From the NCBI GenBank assembly GCA_018971065.1, contig JAGWVC010000148.1, positions 1 through 5,962 on the forward strand: a DNA stretch of 5,962 nt, written 5' to 3'. The notes beneath the pieces were generated by a model, which was not told where the DNA came from, searched no databases, and worked only from the letters and a program-made list of their open reading frames with translations. The DNA comes from Sphingomonadales bacterium. GTDB lineage: Bacteria; Pseudomonadota; Alphaproteobacteria; Sphingomonadales; Sphingomonadaceae. Positions 1 to 5,962 of this stretch are shown piece after piece. The position numbers and the translations under genes were made by a program. Each line of letters opens with the position of its first letter. Position 1 is the stretch's first letter.

Positions 1-678
1 CAGCGCGCGCTCGTCGCTGGTGGTCTTCAGCACCAGCCGGGGGCGCACGCCGCGCTGGGTGAAGAAGCGGTTGATCTCGGGCAGCGATTCGCAATGGCGG
101 CGCAGCACCATCGGATCGGCGGCAAGCTGCTCGGGTCGCAGGCTGGGCGCGGCGGCCAGCGGGTGTTCGTGCGGCAGCACCATCAGGTAGCGTTCGTGCG
201 CCAGCGCTTCGGGCCGGAAGCGCGCGTGATGCGGGCGCACCGCGGCCAGCGCCAGATCGAGCCGGCCGCGATCGAGCCGCTCGGCCAGGTCGCGTTCCGA
301 GCCTTCCAGCATTTCCAGCGTCTCGTCGGTGGCGGTCTCGTGGTGGCGGGCCAGCAGCGCCTCGATCGTCGCAGTGGGGATGGTGGCCAGCACCCCCACC
401 CGCAGAACGCGCGGTTGGGGCACGTGGCCCAGCTCCTGCAAGGCCAGGTCGTATTCCTCGGCAATGCGGCGGGCGCGGGCCAGGAAACGGGCGCCGGCCG
501 GGGTCAGCGCCACGCGGCGCTGGTCGCGATCGAACAGGCGCGCGCCCAGTTGCCGTTCCAGCTTGGCGATGCCGGCCGAGAGCGTCGGTTGCGTGACCGC
601 GACGGCGCGGGCGGCGCGGCTGAAGTTGCCGGTTTCGGCCACAGCCAGGAAGTAGCGGAGCATGTAGCGGTCGATCAT
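1..678 (-). CDS. LysR-family transcriptional regulator, 3' end outside the window
   Basis: The minus strand reads open from an ATG at 678 to the window edge, giving 226 codons of a protein that is normally about 300 residues. The N-terminus is a classic LysR winged helix-turn-helix. It starts MIDRYMLRYFLAVAETGNF, has the helix-turn-helix around residues 18-40 (SRAARAVAVTQPTLS) and continues KLERQLGARLFDR at 39-51. A linker helix follows to about residue 88. The effector-binding domain begins near residue 92 (LRVGVLATIPTATIEALL) and is cut off in its second half. I chose the ATG at 678 because it gives the usual short lead before the HTH; no strong Shine-Dalgarno is visible, and Met6 is an alternative. 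The gene is divergent from the molybdoenzyme gene, the normal arrangement for a LysR protein controlling its neighbour with a small-molecule coinducer. It therefore probably regulates the oxidoreductase-dctA pair and itself. The family call is very secure; the inducer is unknown. Confidence 0.95.
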   Translation of the reverse strand, partial: MIDRYMLRYFLAVAETGNFSRAARAVAVTQPTLSAGIAKLERQLGARLFDRDQRRVALTPAGARFLARARRIAEEYDLALQELGHVPQPRVLRVGVLATIPTATIEALLARHHETATDETLEMLEGSERDLAERLDRGRLDLALAAVRPHHARFRPEALAHERYLMVLPHEHPLAAAPSLRPEQLAADPMVLRRHCESLPEINRFFTQRGVRPRLVLKTTSDERAL

Positions 679-800
679 TGGCGCTGTCTATGTCAGGCCG
701 GGCGCCGTGGCAAAGGCGCGGCTTGACCGGGGGTGGCGGCGGTGCGACCTTTCCACTGCAAAGCACGGGGCGGCCAGCCCCGGCACGCGGGAGAGGGCGA
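679..800. promoter_or_regulatory. Divergent intergenic control region between lysR and the molybdoenzyme gene
   Basis: These 122 bp separate two divergent start codons, so they should hold both promoters and the LysR-protein binding site. A TTGACC at 723-728 is a reasonable -35 box for the plus-strand operon, but nothing at the right distance is a convincing -10. T-N11-A LysR-type motifs can be found, but in so short and GC-rich a stretch they are not informative, and I cannot fix the operator. A perfect 6-bp inverted repeat lies at 766-782 and is listed separately. The role is inferred from gene orientation, not from a recognised box. Confidence 0.6.
766..782. repeat. Inverted repeat in the leader of the molybdoenzyme gene
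   Basis: CGGGGC at 766-771 and GCCCCG at 777-782 are perfect reverse complements around a 5-base spacer (GGCCA). The repeat ends 7 bases before the GGAG ribosome-binding sequence at 790-793. In RNA it could form a GC-rich hairpin next to the ribosome-binding site; in DNA it could be part of an operator. No T-run follows, so it is not an intrinsic terminator. Short GC palindromes are common by chance in DNA of this composition. Confidence 0.4.
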
Positions 801-3014
801 ATGGCCGACATCGAGCCTGTGGTGGAAACGCGGCGTGGCACCTGCCCGATCTGCGGGGTGGGCTGCTTCGTCGAGACGAAGCTGGTGGCAGGGCGGCCGG
901 TGTCGATCCGGCCCGACCGCACCGCCGGCTTTCCCGCCGATTGCCCCCGCGCCGGGCAGGCGATCGATTATCACGACCATCGTGAGCGGCTGAACCATCC
1001 GCTGAAGCGCGTGGGCAAGCGCGGCGAGGGCAAGTGGGCGCGGATAAGCTGGGAACAGGCGCTGGACGAGATCGCTGCGAAACTGGCCGAATTGCGCGAT
1101 TCCCACGGGCCGGAATGCGTGCTGACGATGGGCGGATCGTACAAGGGCGCGGGCGATGCCTCGGCATGGCGCTGGTCCAACCTGTGGGGCACGCCGAACA
1201 TTCTCTACCAGGGCAAGAACTGCGGCGAGGCCGAACTGCTGTCGGAATGGGCGGTCTATGGCGAGCAGACCGCGATCGGCAACGCGCCGATCCCCGGCAA
1301 GACGAAATGCCTGATCCTGTGGGGCGTGGGCGGGGCGATGTCGCTGGCGCCGCAGCGCAAGAACCTGAAGGCCTATCGCGAAGCCGGCGGCAAGCTGATC
1401 GTGATCGACCCGCGCCGGACCGATCTGGCCGAATTGGCCGACATTCACCTCCAGATCAGGCCCGGCGCGGACGGGGCGCTGGCCTATGCCATGCTCAACG
1501 TGATCATCGCCGAGCGGCTGTACGATGCCGGGTTCGTCGAGAAATGGTGCCTGGGGTTCGATGCCCTGGCCGAAGCGGTGAAGGACTTCACCCCCGAAAG
1601 CGTGGCCGAGACGACGTGGCTGGCGGCCGAGGACATCGCGGCGGCGGCGCGGCTGTTCGCCACCAACACGCCGGGGCACATTCCGTTCGGGCTGGGCGTG
1701 GCGGAACTGGGGCGCGCCACCAACGCGGCGGTGTTCGGCAAGACCTACCTGCGCGCGATCACCGGCAACCTCGATGTGGAAGGCGGCTCGCGCTTTGCCG
1801 ACCCGCCGGCGTCAGTGCGGCTGCGCGAGGAAATGCACTGGGACCGGCTGCTGGACCATCCGCTGCGCACCCGCGACAATATCGGCGCCGACCGCTGGCC
1901 GATCGCCTCGATCAAGGGGCTGCGCGCGTTCCGCAAGGCGATGGCGGGGGTGCATCCGCAAGGGGTGGGGCCGACGATCTACAACCTGGTGATCGCGCCC
2001 AGCGCCATCCCCGGCGCGGTGCTGGACGGCGATCCTTATCCGGTCAAGGCGTGGATACTGCAGGGCGGCAACCCGCACGTCGCACTGGGCGATTCGCGGC
2101 GGCTGCACGACGCACTGATCAGCGACAACCTCGAACTCAGCGTCAACATGGATCACTGGATGACGCCGGCGGGGCAACTGGCCGATTATGTCCTGCCCGC
2201 CAGCGACGGATTGGAACGGCCGCTGGTGAACAACATGTGGGGTTTCGGCGACAGCTTTGCCGCCGCGCCGCGCACCATTCCGCCCAGCCATGAACGCCGC
2301 GACGATTACCAGCTCTGGCGCGAACTGGGCAACCGGCTGGGACAGCAGGGGCAGTGGCCCGATTCGCTGGAGGAGTGGTACGACTGGGTGCTGGAACCGA
2401 CCGGTCGCAAACATGCCGATGTCGCCCGGCAGGATGCGCCGTGGCTGATGACCGCGCCGCAGTTCCGGCGGTATGAATCGCGCGGCTTCGCCACGGCATC
2501 GGGCAAGGTGGAACTGGCCTCGGCGCTGATGGTGGAGCTGGGCTATCCGGCCATCCCCGTGTGCGAGGAGCCGGCGTGGAGCCCGGTGGCGACGCCGGCT
2601 CTGGCCGCCGAATTTCCGCTGATCCTGACCACCGGCAACGCGGTGAAGTGGTACTACCGCTCGCAGCACAAGCATCTGGAGAAGATGCGGCGCCAGCATC
2701 CTTATGCGCAGGTAACACTGCATCCCGAAACCGCGTCCGGGCTGGGCCTTGCCGAAGGGCAGATGGCCTGGGTGGAAACGCCGATGGGGCGGGTGCGCCA
2801 GCAGGTGCGGCTGGACGCGGGGATGCACCCGCGCGTTGTCCATGCCGACAGCCACATGTGGTATCCTGAGCGGGCCGCCGAGGGCGATGCCCATTACGGC
2901 GTGTGGGAATCGAACATCAACGCCATCCTGCCCGACGGCGAAGGCTTTTCGGATTACGCGGGCGACTGCTACATGCGCGGACTGGTCTGCCGGGTCGTGC
3001 CGCAGGCCGATTGA
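801..3014 (+). CDS. Molybdopterin (bis-MGD) oxidoreductase, acetylene hydratase-like branch
   Basis: This is a 737-residue DMSO-reductase-superfamily enzyme of unknown substrate. Cysteines 15, 18, 22 and 48 form the C-x2-C-x3-C-x25-C site for a [4Fe-4S] cluster. Cys141 (GKNCGEAEL) lies where this superfamily places the Cys or Sec ligand of Mo/W. Cofactor-binding landmarks follow: [15 protein letters not shown] after the first Rossmann-like part, QGGNPH at 421-426, and [17 protein letters not shown] from 450. The C-terminal dinucleotide-binding domain starts near LILTTGN at 607. The length is close to acetylene hydratase (about 730), and long stretches match it as I remember it ([35 protein letters not shown]). 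The catalytic Asp of that enzyme, just after the second cluster Cys, is Gly19 here, so acetylene hydration is unlikely. There is no Tat or Sec signal, so the protein is cytoplasmic. The ATG at 801 has GGAG at 790-793 and sits directly before the cluster motif; the open frame extends upstream to 678 but lacks family sequence there. dctA follows 13 bp downstream. Many such genes are annotated loosely as formate dehydrogenase or nitrate reductase; I see no support for either. Confidence 0.93.
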   Translation: MADIEPVVETRRGTCPICGVGCFVETKLVAGRPVSIRPDRTAGFPADCPRAGQAIDYHDHRERLNHPLKRVGKRGEGKWARISWEQALDEIAAKLAELRDSHGPECVLTMGGSYKGAGDASAWRWSNLWGTPNILYQGKNCGEAELLSEWAVYGEQTAIGNAPIPGKTKCLILWGVGGAMSLAPQRKNLKAYREAGGKLIVIDPRRTDLAELADIHLQIRPGADGALAYAMLNVIIAERLYDAGFVEKWCLGFDALAEAVKDFTPESVAETTWLAAEDIAAAARLFATNTPGHIPFGLGVAELGRATNAAVFGKTYLRAITGNLDVEGGSRFADPPASVRLREEMHWDRLLDHPLRTRDNIGADRWPIASIKGLRAFRKAMAGVHPQGVGPTIYNLVIAPSAIPGAVLDGDPYPVKAWILQGGNPHVALGDSRRLHDALISDNLELSVNMDHWMTPAGQLADYVLPASDGLERPLVNNMWGFGDSFAAAPRTIPPSHERRDDYQLWRELGNRLGQQGQWPDSLEEWYDWVLEPTGRKHADVARQDAPWLMTAPQFRRYESRGFATASGKVELASALMVELGYPAIPVCEEPAWSPVATPALAAEFPLILTTGNAVKWYYRSQHKHLEKMRRQHPYAQVTLHPETASGLGLAEGQMAWVETPMGRVRQQVRLDAGMHPRVVHADSHMWYPERAAEGDAHYGVWESNINAILPDGEGFSDYAGDCYMRGLVCRVVPQAD

Positions 3015-3027
3015 ACAGGGGCAAGGG

Positions 3028-4332
3028 ATGACGGCTTCGATGCCGACCGGTGGCGGCGCAATGCCGGCAACAAGGCCGTGGTATCGGCACCTTTATGTGC
3101 AGGTGCTGGCGGCGATCGTCGCGGGCGTGGCGCTGGGGCATTTCGCGCCCGCCACCGGGGCGGCGCTGAAGCCGCTGGGCGATGGCTTCATCAAGCTGGT
3201 GAAGATGGTGATCGCGCCGGTCATCTTCCTCACCATCGTCACCGGCATCGCCGGAATGCGCGATCTGGCGGCGGTGGGCCGGGTGGCGGCGAAGGCGCTG
3301 GCCTATTTCCTGTTCTTCTCCACGCTGGCGCTGCTGATCGGGCTGGCGGTGGCCAACATCGTACGGCCCGGCGCGGGAATGCACATCGACCCGGCCACGC
3401 TGGATGCCGCCAAAGTGGCCGATTATGCCGCAAAGGCGCACGATACCACCGTCACCGGCTTCCTCACCGCGATCATTCCCGAAACCTTCGGCGCGGCACT
3501 GGCCGAGGGCAACGTGCTGCAGGTGCTGCTGGTGGCAATCCTGTTCGGCATCGCGCTGGCACAGGCCGGGCCGCGCGGCGCGCAAGTGCTGGCGTTGCTG
3601 AACGAGGCGGGCGAGGTGTTCTTCCGGCTGGTGGCGCTGGTGATGAAGGCGGCGCCGCTGGGCGCATTCGCGGCAATGGCGTTCACCATCGGCAAGTACG
3701 GCGTGGCCAGCCTGGCCAGCCTGGCGGAACTGGTGGCGTGCTTCTACCTGACCTCGCTGCTGTTCGTGCTGGTGGTGCTGGGCGCGGTGGCGCGGCTGGC
3801 CGGATTCTCGATCCTGCGGCTGATCGCCTACCTGAAGGCCGAATTGCTGCTGGTGCTGGGCACGTCCTCGTCCGAAAGCGCGCTCCCGGCGCTCATCGCC
3901 AAGCTGGAACTGGCGGGCTGCCCCAAGGCGATCGTCGGGCTTGTCGTTCCCACCGGGTACAGCTTCAACCTCGACGGCACCAACATCTACATGACGCTCG
4001 CCTCGCTGTTCATCGCGCAGGCGTGCGGGGTGGAACTGGGCTGGGGGCAACAGGCGCTGCTGCTGGGGGTGGCGATGCTGTCGTCCAAGGGCGCGGCGGG
4101 AATCACCGGGGCCGGGTTCATCACCCTGGCGGCAACGCTGGCGATCGTTCCCGCCGTGCCGCTGGCGGGCATGGCGCTGATCCTGGGGGTGGACCGCTTC
4201 ATGAGCGAATGCCGCAGCCTGACCAACTTCATCGGCAATGCGGTGGCCACGGTGGTGGTCTCGCGGTGGGAGGGCACTCTGGACCGGGCGGCGCTCGCGG
4301 TGGCGCTGGCGGGGCGCGCAGAAGCCGGATAG
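3028..4332 (+). CDS. dctA: C4-dicarboxylate:proton symporter DctA (DAACS family)
   Basis: The 434-residue inner-membrane protein is an elevator-type secondary transporter that takes up succinate, fumarate, malate and related organic acids with protons or sodium. It matches E. coli DctA (428 residues) along its whole length. [18 protein letters not shown] opens TM1, then come [21 protein letters not shown] and the [16 protein letters not shown] loop. The serine-rich re-entrant motif [10 protein letters not shown] is at 278-287 and the substrate-binding [11 protein letters not shown] at 308-318. [14 protein letters not shown] and [19 protein letters not shown] follow near the C-terminus. The ATG at 3028 is preceded by a purine-rich AGGGGCAAGGG and lies 13 bp after the molybdoenzyme stop, so the two are probably co-transcribed. 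The frame is open back to 2749, but that part overlaps the upstream gene. Met5 and Met12 are possible alternative starts. Family identity is very strong. The true substrate may be an unusual dicarboxylate matched to the adjacent enzyme. Confidence 0.95.
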   Translation: MTASMPTGGGAMPATRPWYRHLYVQVLAAIVAGVALGHFAPATGAALKPLGDGFIKLVKMVIAPVIFLTIVTGIAGMRDLAAVGRVAAKALAYFLFFSTLALLIGLAVANIVRPGAGMHIDPATLDAAKVADYAAKAHDTTVTGFLTAIIPETFGAALAEGNVLQVLLVAILFGIALAQAGPRGAQVLALLNEAGEVFFRLVALVMKAAPLGAFAAMAFTIGKYGVASLASLAELVACFYLTSLLFVLVVLGAVARLAGFSILRLIAYLKAELLLVLGTSSSESALPALIAKLELAGCPKAIVGLVVPTGYSFNLDGTNIYMTLASLFIAQACGVELGWGQQALLLGVAMLSSKGAAGITGAGFITLAATLAIVPAVPLAGMALILGVDRFMSECRSLTNFIGNAVATVVVSRWEGTLDRAALAVALAGRAEAG

Positions 4333-4399
4333 GCTCGTCCTCACGGAAAGCACCGCGTCCAGTCGCGCCTGCATCAAGGTATTCGAGGCTTTGGGAAGG
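4333..4399. other. Convergent intergenic gap between dctA and tRNA-Phe
   Basis: These 67 bp separate the dctA stop from the 3' end of the tRNA, which is transcribed toward it. I looked on both strands for a stem followed by a T-run and found none. Transcription from either side may end by Rho or run into the other unit. No gene is seen here. Confidence 0.6.
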
Positions 4400-4475
4400 T
4401 GGTGCCCGGGGACGGAGTCGAACCGCCGACACCGTGATTTTCAGTCACGTGCTCTACCAACTGAGCTACCCGGGC
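4400..4475 (-). tRNA. tRNA-Phe (anticodon GAA)
   Basis: The reverse complement folds as a complete 76-nt tRNA. Acceptor strands GCCCGGG (4475-4469) and CCCGGGC (4410-4404) pair perfectly, followed by discriminator A and a genome-encoded CCA (4402-4400). The D arm reads GCTCAGTTGGTAGAGC. The anticodon arm is CGTGA-CTGAAAA-TCACG, with GAA at positions 34-36, which reads UUU/UUC. The T arm is GGCGG-TTCGACT-CCGTC with one G-U pair. It lies 98 bp downstream of yacG on the same strand and is convergent with dctA. Confidence 0.98.
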
Positions 4476-4573
4476 ATCGCGTCGGGATGGCCTTGCGGGG
4501 CCGTCCGGCGTTTGGAAGCGCGCCTATGGCGAAGGCGGCGCGGGTTGGCAAGGGGGAATGTGGGCAGGAATTG
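4476..4573. other. Intergenic spacer between yacG and tRNA-Phe
   Basis: These 98 bp follow the yacG stop and lead into the tRNA on the minus strand. They contain the candidate tRNA promoter at 4523-4551. I see no stem-plus-T-run terminator for the maf-RNase-yacG operon and no small gene. Confidence 0.55.
4523..4551 (-). promoter_or_regulatory. Candidate sigma-70-type promoter for tRNA-Phe
   Basis: On the minus strand TTGCCA (4551-4546, five of six to TTGACA) is followed after exactly 17 bases by CATAGG (4528-4523, three of six to TATAAT). Transcription would start near 4516, about 40 nt before the mature tRNA 5' end. The bases just after the -10 are CGCGC, a GC-rich discriminator typical of stable-RNA promoters under stringent control. 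The weak -10 keeps this tentative, and the tRNA could also be co-transcribed with yacG. Confidence 0.4.
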
Positions 4574-4762
4574 TCAGGAATCGTCAGGTTCGTCCTGCGG
4601 CAACCCTTCCTCGCCCTGCAGTGCCGGTTTGCCGGGGATGGCATAGCCTTCGCCGAACCACTGCATCAGGTCGCGATCGCGGCAGCGCGTGGAGCAGAAC
4701 GGGGCGTGTTCGGGCACGCGGGGCTTGCCGCAGATCGGGCACTTGCGGAGCGATGACGTCAT
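4574..4762 (-). CDS. yacG: YacG family zinc-finger protein (DNA gyrase inhibitor)
   Basis: The 62-residue protein has the YacG zinc finger. Cysteines 8, 11, 23 and 27 make C-x2-C-x11-C-x3-C within KCPICGK and FCSTRCRDRDL. The family signature DLMQWFGEGYAIPG follows at 31-44, and the protein ends in an acidic tail (EEGLPQDEPDDS). In E. coli, YacG binds the C-terminal domain of GyrB and blocks DNA binding by gyrase; the acidic tail is a family trait. The ATG at 4762 overlaps the TGA of the upstream RNase-like gene in an ATGA junction, so translation is probably coupled. Assignment to the family is secure. The gyrase role is carried over from E. coli. Confidence 0.95.
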   Translation of the reverse strand: MTSSLRKCPICGKPRVPEHAPFCSTRCRDRDLMQWFGEGYAIPGKPALQGEEGLPQDEPDDS

Positions 4763-5706
4763 GACGGCACCGCCTGCGCGAAGCCGCCGTCCAGCGCAAG
4801 CGTGGCGTTTTCGGTCCAGCGGATAACCCGGCCGGTGCGGCGCGCCAGTTCGTCCGCGTGTTCGGTGCTAACGGCGGCATGGACAGCCGGGTGGCAGGTC
4901 AGCAGCAGCGCGCCCGGCTCGGCCACGCGCTCGGCCTGGCGCAGAAGCTGGCGTGCAGCGGCGCTGGGGCGATCGCGCGCGACCAGCGACAGCAGCGACG
5001 GCCGTTCCAGCCGCGCGACAAGCTGGACGAAGCCGAAGCCGTTGATGCCGGTGCGTTCATGCGGCCAATCGTCCAGCGCGGCGGCCAGCGCATCGTCCAC
5101 CGCCCGGCGATCGGCCTTCTCGTGCAGCGTCGGGAAATCGATGCCGATGTTGCCGGCGATGTCGAGCTGGCGGAGCGCCTGTGCGATTGCCGGAATTGCG
5201 GCCAGCGCCAGCGCGCGCGGCGGCAGCGTGCCGTCGATGTCGATCAGCGTCATCGCCGGGGTGGGGAACAGCGCAATCGCGCCGCCGGGGAAGTCGAGCC
5301 GGGCGGTGGCGGCCAGCGCGTGGACATCCTCCCACAGGCCCGGCGGGAACGCGCGGACGAGTTGGCCGGGCAGCGGATCGGCCGGGCCCGGCGCGGCGGT
5401 GGTCGGGCGGCACTGCGCGCGCTTCAGGCGGCCTGCCTCGCCGATCGAGGGGCGGGTGATTCGGACGCGCAGCGGCGCGCCTTCGCTGGCGGACGGGGGG
5501 AGCTGGTCGACCAGCGCTTCCTCGCCCGAGGGGGCGCGAACGGTGCCGCGACGGCTGCCGGTGGCGCGGGCGATCAGGACGGCGTCAAGCACTTCGCCGG
5601 CCTTCAGCCCGCCGGGAAGGTCGAGCCGGGCCGCGACAACGCTGCCGTTAGCCACCCTTATCGCGCGGGTTTCGCCGATGCCCGCCTCGATCAGCCATTC
5701 GGCCAT
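4759..5706 (-). CDS. Compact ribonuclease E/G-like protein
   Basis: The 315-residue protein aligns with the catalytic core of RNase E/G, endoribonucleases of mRNA decay and rRNA processing. The N-terminus (MAEWLIEAGIGETRAIRVANG) resembles the start of RNase G. A shortened OB/S1-like stretch covers about 35-85. The DNase I-like core has LIDIDGT at 154-160, QLDIAGNIGIDFPTL at 180-194 and INGFGFVQLVARLERPSL at 221-238, equivalent to the RNase E segments around Asp303, Asp346 and the ISRFGLLEM motif. Asp156 and Asp190 keep the two Mg-binding aspartates. The Asn305 position appears to be Asp158. It is much shorter than RNase G (489): the 5'-phosphate sensor region is not recognisable and there is no CPxC Zn-link after the core. 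Codon 1 at 5706 overlaps the maf stop (TGATG), which fixes the start although the frame is open to 5853. A reduced activity or a non-nuclease RNA-binding role is possible. Confidence 0.85.
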   Translation of the reverse strand: MAEWLIEAGIGETRAIRVANGSVVAARLDLPGGLKAGEVLDAVLIARATGSRRGTVRAPSGEEALVDQLPPSASEGAPLRVRITRPSIGEAGRLKRAQCRPTTAAPGPADPLPGQLVRAFPPGLWEDVHALAATARLDFPGGAIALFPTPAMTLIDIDGTLPPRALALAAIPAIAQALRQLDIAGNIGIDFPTLHEKADRRAVDDALAAALDDWPHERTGINGFGFVQLVARLERPSLLSLVARDRPSAAARQLLRQAERVAEPGALLLTCHPAVHAAVSTEHADELARRTGRVIRWTENATLALDGGFAQAVPS

Positions 5707-5962
5707 CAGGCAATCGCGAATCCGGCGGCGCGCAGCAGGGCGCGGGTTTCGAACAGGGGCAGCCCGACCACGCCCGAATGGCTGCCGCCGATCCATGCGA
5801 TCAGCGCTTCGGCGTGGCCCTGGATGGCATAGCCGCCGGCCTTGCCGTGCCATTCGCCGCCGGCGATGTAGGCTTCGACCTCTTCGGCAGACAACGGCTT
5901 GAAGCGGACCACGGTTTCGCTGAGGCGTTCGCGGAAGGCGCCATCGGGCGAAAGCAGCGCCA
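5706..5962 (-). CDS. maf: Maf-family nucleotide pyrophosphatase, 5' end outside the window
   Basis: The last 84 codons of a Maf protein (full length about 190-200) run in from the right edge and stop with TGA at 5708-5706. The visible part carries the C-terminal signatures of the family: LSAEEVEAYIAGGEW, GKAGGYAIQG and the VVGLPLFETRALL helix. Maf enzymes hydrolyse non-canonical or surplus nucleoside triphosphates to monophosphates and act as house-cleaning enzymes; the first Maf was linked to septum inhibition in Bacillus. The KAGGYAIQG form resembles the YhdE type (dTTP/UTP) more than the YceF type (7-methyl-GTP). The frame is open through the window end; the GTG at 5912 is an internal valine, not the start. 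The usual GSY before VVGLPL reads GSH here. The stop overlaps the next gene by one base. Confidence 0.93.
   Translation of the reverse strand, partial: ALLSPDGAFRERLSETVVRFKPLSAEEVEAYIAGGEWHGKAGGYAIQGHAEALIAWIGGSHSGVVGLPLFETRALLRAAGFAIA

Noticed and set aside
94..726. Plus-strand open frame of 210 codons opposite the LysR gene
   Set aside because: It lies antisense to a clear LysR coding sequence; its Arg/Gln/Gly-rich composition is typical of a shadow frame in GC-rich DNA.
678..800. N-terminal extension of the molybdoenzyme to the ATG at 678
   Set aside because: The added residues are low-complexity and unrelated to the family, would overlap the LysR start, and lack a ribosome-binding site. 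The ATG at 801 has GGAG at good spacing.
1812..2894. Minus-strand open frame of 360 codons opposite the molybdoenzyme
   Set aside because: Antisense shadow of a gene with clear family motifs; no recognisable protein features.
3703..3724. Short tandem repeat GGCCAGCCT in dctA
   Set aside because: It encodes ASLASLAEL within a helix of the transporter and has only two units; ordinary coding sequence.
2917..4377. Minus-strand open frame of 486 codons opposite dctA
   Set aside because: It is rich in Arg, Gln and His with no domain pattern, and it covers the strongly recognised dctA. It is a shadow frame.
3078..4646. Plus-strand open frame of 522 codons overlapping dctA and tRNA-Phe
   Set aside because: Its composition is almost all Gly, Ala and Arg, it runs through a tRNA, and it is out of frame with dctA.
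4802..5902. Plus-strand open frame of 366 codons opposite the RNase and maf genes
   Set aside because: Ser/Arg/Ala-rich shadow of two recognised minus-strand genes.
1..5962. CRISPR array, insertion sequence, phage or toxin-antitoxin genes
   Set aside because: I looked for spaced repeats, transposase motifs, terminal inverted repeats and small paired genes and found none.

Overview
The window is GC-rich bacterial chromosome with tightly packed genes. It probably comes from an alphaproteobacterium, and the sphingomonad group (Sphingomonas/Novosphingobium-like) is the best guess. That guess rests on the base composition and on the order maf, short RNase E/G-like gene, yacG, tRNA-Phe, which I recall from that lineage. 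No 16S or other strict marker is present, so it is an inference.

The left part (1-4332) looks like one small metabolic module. A LysR-type regulator on the minus strand runs off the left edge. A 122-bp intergenic region separates it from two co-directional plus-strand genes: a 737-residue molybdopterin (Mo/W-bisPGD) oxidoreductase with an N-terminal [4Fe-4S] motif, then, 13 bp later, a DctA-type C4-dicarboxylate/proton symporter. The arrangement suggests that the LysR protein senses an organic acid, DctA imports it, and the cytoplasmic molybdoenzyme acts on it. The enzyme resembles the acetylene hydratase-like branch of the family, and a cysteine sits at position 141, where a metal-ligating Cys is expected. 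It does not keep the Asp that acetylene hydratase uses in catalysis. No electron-transfer subunit lies beside it. The substrate is unknown, and this is the most interesting part of the window.

The right part (4400-5962) is a housekeeping block read on the minus strand. In transcription order it holds maf (3' part only), a compact 315-residue RNase E/G-like gene, yacG, and tRNA-Phe(GAA) with an encoded CCA. The three protein genes overlap by one to four bases (TGATG and ATGA junctions), so they are almost certainly co-transcribed and translationally coupled. The tRNA seems to have its own promoter. The metabolic module and the housekeeping block converge between 4333 and 4399, where I see no clear terminator.
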